Positions 1-8,355 are shown, counted from the first letter of the stretch. The stretch is DNA of 64,000 nt from UBA8079 sp049601915 (GCA_049601915.1 JBMYRB010000004.1:1-64000); one strand, 5' to 3'. Numbers and translations are program-made. The notes: generated by a model from the letters alone, not told the origin.

Positions 1-92
1 GACGTATGCGGGTTGGGTTGTGCCAAGCCCGTCCGCGCCTGTCAATCCGGCTGCGACGGGGCGGGATACGAATAGTCGGGCCGTGATCCAAT

Positions 93-515
93 CTAGACAG
101 CTCTCCAGCGCTGGTAGGCGTCTTTTATGGCTTCGAGCGAAGTTTCGACCATCGCGGAATCCGTCCCCGGCTTGCCGCAGGCCGTGCGGTAGTCGTTGCG
201 CGCTTCGACGAATTCGATCCACAGATCGGCCTGGCAGAGCGCGATGGCCCCGTCACGTCGCTGTCCCTTACCTTCCGGCACCGCGTCGTCCAGGCGGGCT
301 AGAACTTCGCGAATACCCGAGGCAATCTCGATCTCGCCCATGGCATAGGCATGATTGAAAGCTGCGAGAATCTTGTCGCTCAGCCGTCGGTTGTAGCGGG
401 GAATACCCGTGTCCGATGCGATCGCGGCGACATTGCCGACGGTACCGGCGGTTTCGCGTTCGACATCCAGTTCGGTGGAGGCGGCCTTAGTCAGCACTCC
501 CGGGTTGTACAACAT
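93..515 (-). CDS. Conserved hypothetical protein, 140 aa
   Basis: I do not recognise a named family. The product is a soluble, largely helical protein of 140 residues with no signal peptide or membrane segment. The central stretch (about residues 43-75: RRLSDKILAAFNHAY, then ASGIREVLARLD) and a tryptophan-containing C-terminus (DAYQRWRAV) look like a compact helical bundle of the kind found in small alphaproteobacterial hypothetical proteins. Codon use matches the surrounding genes, and the opposite-strand frames over the same DNA give arginine-rich nonsense, which supports this strand. It stands alone: the next gene (672) is divergent from it. No function is proposed. Confidence 0.7.
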   Translation of the reverse strand: MLYNPGVLTKAASTELDVERETAGTVGNVAAIASDTGIPRYNRRLSDKILAAFNHAYAMGEIEIASGIREVLARLDDAVPEGKGQRRDGAIALCQADLWIEFVEARNDYRTACGKPGTDSAMVETSLEAIKDAYQRWRAV

Positions 516-671
516 GGTGGTATCACAACGGTGACGGATCGGGAAAGCCTATGCAGACAGCATTGCCGAATGGTAAATGCCAGATGAAATACGGCGGCAC
601 CCAACTTCACCAAATTTAAATCAAATGCGCCCTATCGTATTCGCCGTAACCGCAAACCAAGGAGTTGGGTT

Positions 672-878
672 ATGGCAAGTCTGACCAAACGATCCGTCGA
701 AACGCTGATTGATCTCGTGGAAATCAAACTGTCCTGCATTCAGGTATTCGACCGGGATGACGCCAAGGAGCTGGCAGCGCTCGAACAGGCGCGGCGCGAA
801 CTCGTGGCGCTGGTGCCGGGCCGCGCAGGCACGGTCGTCCCGTTCCCCGAAACCGAGGCGCAGCGCGTCGCAGGCTAA
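672..878 (+). CDS. Small conserved hypothetical protein, 68 aa
   Basis: A short acidic/helical protein beginning MASLTKRSVETLIDLVEIKL. It has a strong ribosome binding site, AAGGAG at 659-664, seven bases before the ATG, which is the main reason to accept so short a gene. There is no signal peptide, no membrane helix and no cysteine cluster apart from one Cys near residue 24. The amphipathic first half (residues 8-45) suggests a helical hairpin or dimerising helix. It converges on the PLP enzyme gene whose stop lies at 900. Function unknown. Confidence 0.68.
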   Translation: MASLTKRSVETLIDLVEIKLSCIQVFDRDDAKELAALEQARRELVALVPGRAGTVVPFPETEAQRVAG

Positions 879-899
879 CGGTTTTTAAGTCGTCGTTGA

Positions 900-2057
900 T
901 CAGGCAGACGCGGCCAGCGCCTGCTCGAGGTCGGCGATCAGATCGTCGGCATCCTCGATGCCGATCGACAAACGCAGCAGATCGTCGGGGATCGGGCTTT
1001 CGTCGCCTTCCACGGTGGCGCGATGCTCGACCAGGCTCTCGACGCCACCCAGAGAGGTGGCACGCACAAAGAGCTTCACATGCCGCGTGACCTTCAGCGC
1101 CGCGGCCCCACCCCCCTTCACACGAATAGACATCATCCCCCCAAAGCCGCCATCCATCTGGCGCGCGGCCACCGCGTGCCCGGGGTGGGTCGGGAGGCCG
1201 GGGTACAAGACTTCGATAACGCCGGCATGTTGCACGAAATGTTCGGCGATCCGCTGCGCGGAGACAGATGCCCGCTCGACGCGCAGATATAACGTCCGCA
1301 AGCCGCGCATCAGCAGCCAAGACTCGAACGGGCCGAGCATGCCGCCATTCTCGAAGCGCAGATAGTTCATCCGCTCCCAATGCGCATCCTCGCGGGCCGT
1401 TACCAGCACACCGGCCAGCACGTCGCCATGTCCGTTCAGATATTTAGTGCCGGAATGCATGACGATATCAGCACCATGGGCCAGCGGACGCGACAGAACC
1501 GGCGTAGCAACGGTCGAGTCGACCGCCAGCCGGGCCCCGGCATCGTGCGCGATACGTGCGGCCGCCTCGATATCGGTGACATCCCATGTCGGGTTGCACG
1601 GGGTCTCGACCCAGACGAGCTTGGTCTTGCCCGGGCGGATCGCCGCAGCGATCGCGGCGGTGTCGCCCGGCGTCACGAAATCGACCTCCAGCCCCCAGTG
1701 CCGGCCGACATGCACCAGCCAGTTCCGCAAACCGAAATACATGATCGACGGGGCGATCACATGGTCACCGGGCGCCAGCGACAACATCACCGTCGTGGCC
1801 GCGGCCATGCCGGAACCGAAGACCATCGCATCCGCGCCCTCTTCCAGCGCGGCAAGCAACGCCTCGACCTGCTCATAGGTGGGGTTCTCGTCGCGGGTAT
1901 AGCCACGATCGCCGACCTTCTCGTAATTCTCGTCCCGGGCATAGTTGGTCGACGTATGGATCGGCGGCGCGACCCCGTTCGTGGACGGGTCGAGCCAGCC
2001 GAGCGCCTGCGCGGCCAGGGTGGAGGGTTTCCGGGATTTATCGTCGTTTTTTGTCAT
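900..2057 (-). CDS. Cys/Met metabolism PLP-dependent enzyme (cystathionine gamma-synthase / gamma- or beta-lyase family)
   Basis: A cytosolic fold-type I PLP enzyme of 385 residues, the usual length of the trans-sulfuration family. The family signature is clear: a YTRDENPT segment near residues 53-60 (phosphate-binding Tyr/Arg of the neighbouring subunit), a GSGMAA glycine-rich loop near 81-86, and the cofactor lysine K205 in SGTKYLNGH. Sequence alone does not say whether it makes cystathionine (MetB-like), cleaves cystathionine (MetC-like) or degrades methionine. It is followed on the same strand by nothing closer than the small convergent gene at 878, and preceded by a dehydrogenase gene 70 bases upstream, so it may be the second gene of a two-gene unit. 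Confidence 0.88.
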   Translation of the reverse strand: MTKNDDKSRKPSTLAAQALGWLDPSTNGVAPPIHTSTNYARDENYEKVGDRGYTRDENPTYEQVEALLAALEEGADAMVFGSGMAAATTVMLSLAPGDHVIAPSIMYFGLRNWLVHVGRHWGLEVDFVTPGDTAAIAAAIRPGKTKLVWVETPCNPTWDVTDIEAAARIAHDAGARLAVDSTVATPVLSRPLAHGADIVMHSGTKYLNGHGDVLAGVLVTAREDAHWERMNYLRFENGGMLGPFESWLLMRGLRTLYLRVERASVSAQRIAEHFVQHAGVIEVLYPGLPTHPGHAVAARQMDGGFGGMMSIRVKGGGAAALKVTRHVKLFVRATSLGGVESLVEHRATVEGDESPIPDDLLRLSIGIEDADDLIADLEQALAASA

Positions 2058-2127
2058 GGGGGCCGGGTTTTACGCCAATCCCCCGTGTTTTGAAACAATC
2101 ATCCGAACTAGAACGTGGAATAAGACC

Positions 2128-3219
2128 TTAGAGAGCCTCGACTCCGAGTTCATCCGCGACCTTCTTGAGGTTCTCGAGCAGCGGCGCGGTAATCGGAATG
2201 CCATTGGCGACCCGGTCCTGATAGATCCGCCAGCTGTTGGTCCCGGGCATGCGGATTTCGGACACGCCGGGCAACTTCGCGGACCCGGTCATCTCGCGCG
2301 AGATTCGGTCGACATTGCTCTTGAACACGCCCGTATCCAGGAAATGGCCGACATCGATTGCCATGATGAACTGGCCGGTGTTGGTCACACTGTGGGGGTC
2401 CTCTCCGATATGCACGACGTCCGAGCCGAACGCTGCGCCATTCAAGGTGCCGGCCAGGAAACCGATCACCATCGACAGGCCGAAGCCCTTGGCGCCGCCG
2501 ATATGGGTCAGGATGCCGTCATCGGCCTTCGCCGAATCCGTCATCGCCTCGCCCAGCGCGTCGATCACCCAGCCCTCGGGCATGGGCTCGCCATGCATCG
2601 CCTTGACCATGATCTTGCCGAGAGATGAATTTGTCGTTGCCATGTCGATAACCACTGGCGGCTCCTCGTGCGCCGGGATCGCGACGGCGATCGGGTTTGT
2701 GCCGACCAGGATGTCGGTGCCGCCATAGGGCGCGGCGTGGTTTGCGCTGCCGACGCAGGCGATGATGCCGATCTGGTCGCGCTCCAGCGCCATCGACGCG
2801 TACACTGCCGCCGCACCCGCATGGTTGGAATTCTGCAAACCGATCCAGGCGATACCGCTCTTCGCGGCCATGTCCATCGCCAGCTCCATCGAATAGCGCG
2901 CCACCAGATGGCCCATCCCGTTGTCGCCATTGACCAGCGCCATCGCCGGCGTCTGTTTCACGACACGAATATCCGGCGTGAGATTGATCGCACCACCCTT
3001 CATGCGCCGCACATACAACGGGACACGAATGCAGCCGTGACTGTCCTTGCCCAGGAGGTCACCATCTGCCATGGCCGTTGCCAGTCCTTCGGCATCCGCA
3101 TCCGGCAGGCCAACCGCCTTGAACACCGACGTCATGTAGGCCTTTAAACGATCGTACGGAACGCGGCGGGCGTTTTTATCGACGGGAAACTCGGGTGAAA
3201 TCTCGTAACCATCGGCCAT
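2128..3219 (-). CDS. Ldh-family (malate/L-lactate/ureidoglycolate type) NAD(P)-dependent dehydrogenase
   Basis: The product (363 aa) belongs to the type-2 malate/lactate dehydrogenase family, which uses NAD(P) to oxidise 2-hydroxyacids and does not have a classical Rossmann fold. Visible signatures are the DSHG motif at residues 59-62, carrying the likely catalytic histidine, the NSNHAGAAA loop near 138, and GTNPIAVAIP near 182. Family members include malate, L-sulfolactate, ureidoglycolate and delta-piperideine-2-carboxylate reductases, so the substrate cannot be fixed from sequence. The ATG at 3219 follows a GGAGATCGACC leader, an acceptable Shine-Dalgarno. It lies upstream of the PLP enzyme on the same strand. 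Confidence 0.88.
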   Translation of the reverse strand: MADGYEISPEFPVDKNARRVPYDRLKAYMTSVFKAVGLPDADAEGLATAMADGDLLGKDSHGCIRVPLYVRRMKGGAINLTPDIRVVKQTPAMALVNGDNGMGHLVARYSMELAMDMAAKSGIAWIGLQNSNHAGAAAVYASMALERDQIGIIACVGSANHAAPYGGTDILVGTNPIAVAIPAHEEPPVVIDMATTNSSLGKIMVKAMHGEPMPEGWVIDALGEAMTDSAKADDGILTHIGGAKGFGLSMVIGFLAGTLNGAAFGSDVVHIGEDPHSVTNTGQFIMAIDVGHFLDTGVFKSNVDRISREMTGSAKLPGVSEIRMPGTNSWRIYQDRVANGIPITAPLLENLKKVADELGVEAL

Positions 3220-3314
3220 GGTCGATCTCCTTGGTTTGATACTTGCTGTCAGGTTGACGGCGACACGCTAGCATAACGCTTCCTGATGAACTGCCGAACC
3301 TTGGACACGACACA

Positions 3315-3911
3315 ATGACCGCATACCTGTTCGCCACTGTCGAGTTGCACGACGCCGACGGCTACGAGGCATATAAAACAACCGCACCCGCGGTGATCGA
3401 GAAACATGGCGGACGCTATATCGTGCGCGGCGGTGACAATGAGGTGGTCGAGGGCACCTGGCCTGCGGGGCGCATCGTCGTCTTGGAATTTCCCGATTTC
3501 GCCAGCGCCAACGCCTTCGTCGACGACCCGGAGTATGCGCCGATCGCCGCGATCCGCCATACCACCGCCACGTCCCATATCTGGATTGTCGAGGGCCCCG
3601 AGGGCGGTGCCAACGCGGACGGCAAGCAAGCCTACATCCTGGGGAACATCAGGATGACGGACCCGGAGGGCTACAAGCCTTATGCCGACCAGGTGCCAGC
3701 CGTCATGGAAGCCGCGCAAGGCGTGTATCTCGCGCGCGGTGGCATGTCACGGTCGGTCGAAGGCGGGATGGAACTCGACCGGCTCGTGATCGTCGCGTTC
3801 GAAGGCATCGCGGCCGCCCGTGCGTTCTACGACGGCGAGGATTACAGCGCGATCAAGCCCATCCGCATCGCCGCGTCGGAATCAAACATCGTAATTGTCG
3901 AGGGGCTGTAG
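3315..3911 (+). CDS. Tandem DUF1330 protein
   Basis: The 198-residue protein is two DUF1330 domains end to end, each about 95 residues. Domain 1 (about 5-95) and domain 2 (about 108-197) share the same landmarks in the same order: Y-x-x-Y, a P-A/V-V-x-E segment, a G-x-Y-x-x-R-G-G strand, VEG, an I/L-V-x-x-F-x-x-F/I strand and a final IVEGP/IVEGL. DUF1330 is a ferredoxin-like alpha/beta fold related to dimeric barrel proteins such as EthD; single-domain members dimerise, so the duplication may make an internal dimer. No catalytic activity is established for the family. It ends eight bases before the convergent rhomboid gene. Confidence 0.88.
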   Translation: MTAYLFATVELHDADGYEAYKTTAPAVIEKHGGRYIVRGGDNEVVEGTWPAGRIVVLEFPDFASANAFVDDPEYAPIAAIRHTTATSHIWIVEGPEGGANADGKQAYILGNIRMTDPEGYKPYADQVPAVMEAAQGVYLARGGMSRSVEGGMELDRLVIVAFEGIAAARAFYDGEDYSAIKPIRIAASESNIVIVEGL

Positions 3912-3919
3912 CGCGACCG

Positions 3920-4624
3920 CTACCACGGGCTCGGCGGCTTGTGCCAGAGCGGCACCCGCGGGTTTCGCATAATAACCACCAGCACCGCGCCGGCGATAAA
4001 CCCGCCTGTATGAGCCCACACCGCCGTGCCCAAAGCCGCCGGGGCGTCGGTCAGGCCCCACAGCAGATCCTGCGCAAAGAAAGTGCCGATCACCAGCAGT
4101 GCGGGCAGGCGGATCGGGATCATCAGGAACGCCAGCACCAGCAGCCGCGCGCGCGGGTACAGCAACAGATAGCCGCCGAGCACGCCGGAGATCGCGCCGC
4201 TGGCACCGATCACCGGGGTCACGGAATCCGGCTCCACGATGCTTTGCGCCAAGCCGCCGGCGACGCCACACATCAGGAAAAAAGCGACAAACCGTACATG
4301 CCCCAGCGCATCCTCGACATTGTCGCCGAACACCCAGAGAAACAGCATGTTGAAGGCGAGGTGCGCCCAGTCGGCATGCAGAAACTGATAGGTCAGGAGG
4401 GTCAACGGAGATGAGACCCCTGCCACTCCCGTCGGCACCTCCAACCCGTCGAAGAACCGCGCCGGAATCACGGCATAACCCGCCACCGCATCGAACCGCT
4501 GTCCGTCACCGACCCCCAGTTGGCTGACGAATATCAATGCGTTGATGAAAATCAGGGCGATTGTGACGTAATGCGCCCGGATATAGAGGCGCGGGTTGGC
4601 ATCATACAGGGGAATCAGCGGCAT
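3920..4624 (-). CDS. Rhomboid family intramembrane serine protease
   Basis: An integral membrane protease of 234 residues with about six hydrophobic segments. The rhomboid active site is intact: HADWAHLAFNMLFL (residues 83-96, with the oxyanion-hole histidine and asparagine N92), GASG at 140-143 with catalytic serine S142, and AHTGGF at 204-209 with catalytic histidine H205. The N-terminal PLYDANP motif is typical of proteobacterial rhomboids. It cleaves transmembrane substrates within the inner membrane; the substrate is unknown. The gene is followed 18 bases later by a glutathione transferase gene in divergent orientation logic (both on the minus strand, rhomboid downstream), so it may be cotranscribed with the two GST genes. 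Confidence 0.93.
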   Translation of the reverse strand: MPLIPLYDANPRLYIRAHYVTIALIFINALIFVSQLGVGDGQRFDAVAGYAVIPARFFDGLEVPTGVAGVSSPLTLLTYQFLHADWAHLAFNMLFLWVFGDNVEDALGHVRFVAFFLMCGVAGGLAQSIVEPDSVTPVIGASGAISGVLGGYLLLYPRARLLVLAFLMIPIRLPALLVIGTFFAQDLLWGLTDAPAALGTAVWAHTGGFIAGAVLVVIMRNPRVPLWHKPPSPW

Positions 4625-4642
4625 ACAGGGTTCCTACAATCC

Positions 4643-5347
4643 CTAGCGACGCTTGAACTGTTCATTGCCGAACATCACATCCCACGCCTTGCCCTTGGGC
4701 GGGCCGGAGCTGCGGTGCTCGATGAGGACCTCGAGGCCGGATTTCACGGCCGAACGCGCGCCAACCTCCTCGAGCCAGCACTTGGTGTTGGGATACTCTT
4801 CGAGCGGCACTTCCTGGCCCTTCCAGTTGCGCATCCACGGGAAGGCCGCAATGTCCGCGATCGTGTATTCGTCGCCGGCCAAGTAGCGCGTCTTGCCCAG
4901 GCGAGTATCTGCGACGCCGAACAGGCGCTTCGTCTCATTGGCATACCGGTTGGTAGCATACTCGATCCGGTCGGGCGCGTAGCGGCGGAAATGGTTCGCC
5001 TGCCCCATCATCGGGCCGATGCCGCCCATCTGCCACATCAGCCATTCCATCACCGCGTAGTGCCCCGCCGGGTCGCTCGCCGCGTCGGGCATGAGCTGGC
5101 CGGTCTTCCGGGCCAGGTAGTAGAGGATAGCGCCGGTCTCGAAGATGGCGATTTCCTGTCCGTCCGGGCCATCCGTATCGATGATCGCGGGAATCCGGTT
5201 GTTCGGGCTGATGGCCAAAAACTCGGACTTGAACTGGTCGCCCTCGCCGATGTTCACCGGGATGACCTCATGCTCGAGGCTACACTCATGCAACATGATG
5301 TGGACCTTGTGCCCGTTCGGGGTCGGCCAGGAATAGGTGCGGATCAT
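4643..5347 (-). CDS. Glutathione S-transferase family protein (YfcG/Ure2p-like)
   Basis: A cytosolic protein of 234 residues with an N-terminal thioredoxin-like domain (about 1-85) and an all-helical C-terminal domain. The opening segment MIRTYSWPTPNGHKVHIML resembles the YfcG/YghU/Ure2p group, in which an N-terminal Thr/Asn rather than Tyr or Cys activates glutathione; SPNNRIPAIID near 47-57 supplies the conserved cis-proline, and an ETGAILYYL segment near 71-79 binds the glutathione gamma-glutamyl group. Members of this group act as disulfide-bond reductases or GSH-dependent peroxidases. It is the downstream member of a tandem pair with the gene at 5368-5997, which shares the same motifs. 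Confidence 0.88.
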   Translation of the reverse strand: MIRTYSWPTPNGHKVHIMLHECSLEHEVIPVNIGEGDQFKSEFLAISPNNRIPAIIDTDGPDGQEIAIFETGAILYYLARKTGQLMPDAASDPAGHYAVMEWLMWQMGGIGPMMGQANHFRRYAPDRIEYATNRYANETKRLFGVADTRLGKTRYLAGDEYTIADIAAFPWMRNWKGQEVPLEEYPNTKCWLEEVGARSAVKSGLEVLIEHRSSGPPKGKAWDVMFGNEQFKRR

Positions 5348-5367
5348 ATTCGTCTCCTGCGGTTGCT

Positions 5368-5997
5368 TCAGTCGAAAACGGCGACGCCGCGCTGCACAGC
5401 CGGCCGTGCCTCGATCTCGCCGAGCCAGCGCTTTACATTGTCCAGCCCGTCGAGACTCCGCCCCTGGCGTTCATGGGTGCGCAACCATCCGAAGGTCGCG
5501 ATATCGGCGATCGAATAGTCATCGCCCGCAAGATACTCGGTCTCGGCGAGACGTCGGTCGGCGACATTGAACAAGCGGTCCATCTCTTCCGCGTAGCGTT
5601 TCAGCGCGTGCGGGACCTTCTCCTTGGCGAACATATGGAAGTGGCCGTTCTGGCCGAGCATGGGACCAACCCCGCCCATCAGCCACATCAGCCAATCCGG
5701 CACCGCCAGACGGCCGCGTGGATCACTCACCCCTTCGGGCAGGAACTGGCCGTTTTTCTCCGCCAGATAGATCAGGATGGCAACGGATTCGAACACGCTG
5801 ACCGGTTCGCCACCGGGGCCGTCCTCATCGAGGATCGCGGGAATCTTGTTGTTCGGGCTGATCTTCAGAAAGTCCGGCTTGAACTGGTCCCCGTCGCCGA
5901 AACTGATCCGATGCAGATCATAATCGAGGCCGCACTCCTCGAGCATGATGTGCAGCTTGTGTCCGTTCGGCGTCGGCGCTGAATAGGCTTGAATCAT
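5368..5997 (-). CDS. Glutathione S-transferase family protein (YfcG/Ure2p-like), paralogue of the next gene
   Basis: A 209-residue GST of the same subgroup as its neighbour: APTPNGHKLHIMLEE at the N-terminus, SPNNKIPAILDEDGPGG with the cis-proline, and an FESVAILIYLAEK glutathione-binding helix. The C-terminal domain carries the same PxWLMWLMGGVGPMLGQ-type helix as the neighbour. The two genes lie 20 bases apart on the same strand, so they probably arose by tandem duplication and are cotranscribed. Catalytic role is inferred from family only; the electrophile or disulfide substrate is unknown. Confidence 0.88.
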   Translation of the reverse strand: MIQAYSAPTPNGHKLHIMLEECGLDYDLHRISFGDGDQFKPDFLKISPNNKIPAILDEDGPGGEPVSVFESVAILIYLAEKNGQFLPEGVSDPRGRLAVPDWLMWLMGGVGPMLGQNGHFHMFAKEKVPHALKRYAEEMDRLFNVADRRLAETEYLAGDDYSIADIATFGWLRTHERQGRSLDGLDNVKRWLGEIEARPAVQRGVAVFD

Positions 5998-6072
5998 ATG
6001 AATTCTTCTCAGGTAAAAGCTGTTTGTCTGAATGCGGGAGATAGTCGGATCGAGGCGAACGGCAACCTCGGT

Positions 6073-6177
6073 TCAGCCATCGATCAGGAGCGCATGCAAA
6101 CGGTCGAACATCGCGGCGAAGCGAATGAACATCACCGAAATCGTCAGAACAGCAAAAAGCGTTATCGCGGCAACCAT
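6073..6177 (-). CDS. Candidate 34-aa single-pass membrane protein
   Basis: A very short reading frame encoding a protein that starts MVAAITLFAVLTISVMFIRF and ends LHALLIDG. Residues 2-20 form one uninterrupted hydrophobic helix followed by a positive/aromatic boundary, the profile of a single-pass membrane microprotein. A Shine-Dalgarno AGAGG (6183-6187) lies five bases before the ATG, and the start is 16 bases after the stop of the cupin gene, inside a run of same-strand genes. No homologous family is recognised, so this rests on ribosome binding site, position and composition only. Confidence 0.45.
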   Translation of the reverse strand: MVAAITLFAVLTISVMFIRFAAMFDRLHALLIDG

Positions 6178-6192
6178 GGCGCCTCTCGCGAG

Positions 6193-6624
6193 TTATAGGT
6201 GCGAACCCGGCCAACTTAATTCATGCGCGACGCGTCGGCCGGCAACATTTCGGGGGCCACGAACAACCCACCCGTCGGTGACGGGTGCCATATGGACCGC
6301 CAACCAGACGGTCGGCCCCGCGGGATCCGTCCATTCGACACGATGGTGGCAATGTGCGGGCAAAAACACATAGCCGCCCGGCGCAAGCGTTCGGACGTCG
6401 CTTTCGCCCTCTATCCGCAAGCCGGCCCGCCCCGTCATGACAACGACCCATTCATCGTCATTCTGATCGAACCACTCACCGGGCGGGCTCGCCTGGCCGT
6501 CGGAGACGATCCGCACGATCCGAAGCCCCGATCGCCCCACCAGGGTTTCGAATTGTTCACCACGAGCCGCGTCCGGCAGGGCGCCCAACAGGTCACCGAG
6601 ATTCGGTTTTGGATTTTCTGCCAC
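6193..6624 (-). CDS. Small cupin-domain protein
   Basis: A 143-residue single-domain cupin. The second half shows the beta-barrel metal site: a G-D/E-W-x-x-V strand (DEWVVVMTGRAGLRIEG), the APGGYVFLPAHCHHRVEW segment with three histidines and a Cys in cupin motif 2 position, and WLAVHM. I place the start at the GTG at 6624, four bases after the stop of the upstream oxidoreductase gene, because longer versions reading from 6816 run through that gene and give low-complexity arginine-rich sequence. The tight spacing implies translational coupling to the Gfo/Idh gene. The ligand and metal are unknown; sugar or polyol metabolism is an inference from the partner gene. Confidence 0.75.
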   Translation of the reverse strand: MAENPKPNLGDLLGALPDAARGEQFETLVGRSGLRIVRIVSDGQASPPGEWFDQNDDEWVVVMTGRAGLRIEGESDVRTLAPGGYVFLPAHCHHRVEWTDPAGPTVWLAVHMAPVTDGWVVRGPRNVAGRRVAHELSWPGSHL

Positions 6625-6628
6625 CGGC

Positions 6629-7627
6629 CTAGCGAACCGAAACCTCTTCGCCACTCTCGGCCGAGCGGACAATCGCCTGCAATATCTCGACATTGTGCAG
6701 CAGGTGATCGCGCGTGAAACGATACGTCCCGCTGCCCTCGGCCGCATCGGCCCACTGGTCAAGGTTCGCCCGAACAACGTTCTGGGTCTGGTGGGTCTGG
6801 ACCGTGAGCTCTTCATCGAGCCAGCGGGTGGTCAAGGTTGCGGGCTCGGGGATGTCCACGTTCGAGTTTTCCCGCGCCTCGCCCCAGCCCTTGTCGCCGA
6901 ACACCTTGATGGCGCTGTGAAACGGCGTCGTGGCGATGTTGCACGTATAGCCCGTCACGCCGCTCTCGAAAGTAAACTGGACCGCGACCATATCGTTGCC
7001 CGGAAACAGGGGAGAACGGTCGGCGGTGGTCGCCCTGAGTCTCGACACCGGTCCGGCCATCGACTGGAAATAGTCCGTGATATGCACGCCCAGAGCGGTC
7101 AGTGTGCCGAGTGGGGCTTGTTTGGAATCCTTGCGCCAGCCCGAGGCCACGGCCTTGGTGAAGTTGTTGTGGGACCAGTTGCACTCGATGTGGATGAGCG
7201 TCCCGAAGTCACCCGCATCCAAGTGGGTTTTCATCGCCTCCAGTGCGGGCTCGAACCGACGCTCATGACCGATGCCGATAGTCTTAAGGCCGGCCTTGTC
7301 GCATGCCTCGAGCATCCGCTGCGCCGATTCCGCCGACAGCGAGAACGGCTTCTCGCAGAAAATCTGTTTGCCCGCCGCTGCGGCGGCCAGCACCTGTTCT
7401 TCATGCAGCGCGTGGGGCGTCACAAGGATCACCGCATCGATAGCGTCATCAGCAAGAACGGATTCGTAGCTGTCACCAGCCGAGAGCCCGTGCATATCCG
7501 CGAATTCGCGAACCCCGTCGAGGTTCACATCGACCCCGCGGGTGACATTGATCTTCTTGCTGTCGGCGAGGCTGGTGACGATTTGCTTGCCCCACCAGCC
7601 CAGCCCGACCACGGCCGCATTTAACAT
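6629..7627 (-). CDS. Gfo/Idh/MocA family NAD(P)-dependent oxidoreductase
   Basis: A cytosolic 332-residue dehydrogenase of the glucose-fructose oxidoreductase/inositol dehydrogenase family. The Rossmann dinucleotide motif is VVGLGWWGKQ (residues 6-15), the catalytic-region lysine sits in the FCEKPFSLS segment near 95-103, and the C-terminal alpha/beta domain follows. Family members oxidise or reduce sugars, inositols and related polyols; the substrate here is not determinable. It is followed by the cupin gene with a four-base gap. A strong hairpin at 7670-7715 separates it from the upstream osmC-type gene, so it probably has its own promoter in the roughly 40 bases before its start or reads through. 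Confidence 0.9.
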   Translation of the reverse strand: MLNAAVVGLGWWGKQIVTSLADSKKINVTRGVDVNLDGVREFADMHGLSAGDSYESVLADDAIDAVILVTPHALHEEQVLAAAAAGKQIFCEKPFSLSAESAQRMLEACDKAGLKTIGIGHERRFEPALEAMKTHLDAGDFGTLIHIECNWSHNNFTKAVASGWRKDSKQAPLGTLTALGVHITDYFQSMAGPVSRLRATTADRSPLFPGNDMVAVQFTFESGVTGYTCNIATTPFHSAIKVFGDKGWGEARENSNVDIPEPATLTTRWLDEELTVQTHQTQNVVRANLDQWADAAEGSGTYRFTRDHLLHNVEILQAIVRSAESGEEVSVR

Positions 7628-7669
7628 GGCACTTCCCCCGACATCATTCGCTGTTCATCGGCAGGATTG

Positions 7670-7715
7670 AAGCAGGGTTGGGAGCGCGACGCCAGCCACG
7701 CTCCCAACCCTGCTT
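7670..7715 (-). terminator. Strong hairpin, probable terminator of the osmC-type gene
   Basis: A perfect 16-bp inverted repeat: AGCAGGGTTGGGAGCG at 7671-7686 and its complement at 7699-7714, extended by one A-T pair, with a 12-base loop. It begins 10 bases after the stop of the OsmC gene (minus strand). There is no long U-tract on either strand, so it may terminate weakly or act as a 3' mRNA stabiliser instead. Confidence 0.65.
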
Positions 7716-7725
7716 TGCACGCCAA

Positions 7726-8256
7726 TCAGTCGGCGTCGCGATATTCGCCGTCGATGAGCAGCTTGTGGTTGACCGGGATGGGGTCCGCCAACGTTGCCTC
7801 CACGAAGCAGCCCTTCTGCGCCGCGTCGAGCAAACGCTTCTGATCCTCGAACGGCGCGTCGGAATCAAGGTCGATATCGAGTTCAAATGCCACTGCACGG
7901 CTGGTATAGGGGTCGCGTCCCTCGACGATCGCCTGCCACTCGATGCGCGCCTTCACGGTCATATCGCCGACCGGCACACGCATACGCTTGGCGAATGCAC
8001 GCACCTGGGTCATCAGACAGGTTACGAGCCCGGTACAGAAATAGGCGAGCGGCGGCGGCGCGGTTTCGTCACCGCCATGGGCCGGGCCTTCGTCCGTGGC
8101 GAACTCGAACACCGCGTCCTTGACCGGGCTCGTCATCTGGCCGCGCACTTCGTTGCGCATCTTACCGACGGCCTTGGCCTCGATATCGAACACCACGTCA
8201 AAAGTTTTCTTCGTACCCGGCTCGGCCATCGAGCCCGTGACTTCGATATCGCTCAT
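7726..8256 (-). CDS. OsmC family protein
   Basis: A 176-residue member of the OsmC/Ohr superfamily, cytosolic thiol-dependent proteins that reduce organic hydroperoxides. The core helix with the first family cysteine is visible as YFCTGLVTCLMTQVRAFAKRM (residues about 90-110), and a second cysteine lies in AAQKGCFVEATL near 150. The spacing is closer to the OsmC-like 'YhfA/SACOL1771' type than to canonical Ohr, so peroxidase activity is an inference. It is divergent from a LysR-type regulator gene, the usual layout for regulator and target, with a LysR-type box between them. Confidence 0.85.
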   Translation of the reverse strand: MSDIEVTGSMAEPGTKKTFDVVFDIEAKAVGKMRNEVRGQMTSPVKDAVFEFATDEGPAHGGDETAPPPLAYFCTGLVTCLMTQVRAFAKRMRVPVGDMTVKARIEWQAIVEGRDPYTSRAVAFELDIDLDSDAPFEDQKRLLDAAQKGCFVEATLADPIPVNHKLLIDGEYRDAD

Positions 8257-8336
8257 GAATTGCTCCTGATGTCAGTCTCGAATGCACCGGGTAGTCCGGT
8301 AATTCCTCGTCTTATTCTTGAGTTGGCGAGACTCGT

Positions 8337-8355
8337 ATCTCCCGCACCGAAAGAT
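8337..8355. promoter_or_regulatory. Candidate LysR-type operator (T-N11-A box)
   Basis: ATCT at 8337-8340 and AGAT at 8352-8355 are separated by exactly 11 bases, giving the dyad form of the LysR T-N11-A box. It lies in the 165-base divergent region between the osmC-type gene (start 8256) and the LysR gene (start 8422), where an autoregulated LysR protein would bind. Confidence 0.5.
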
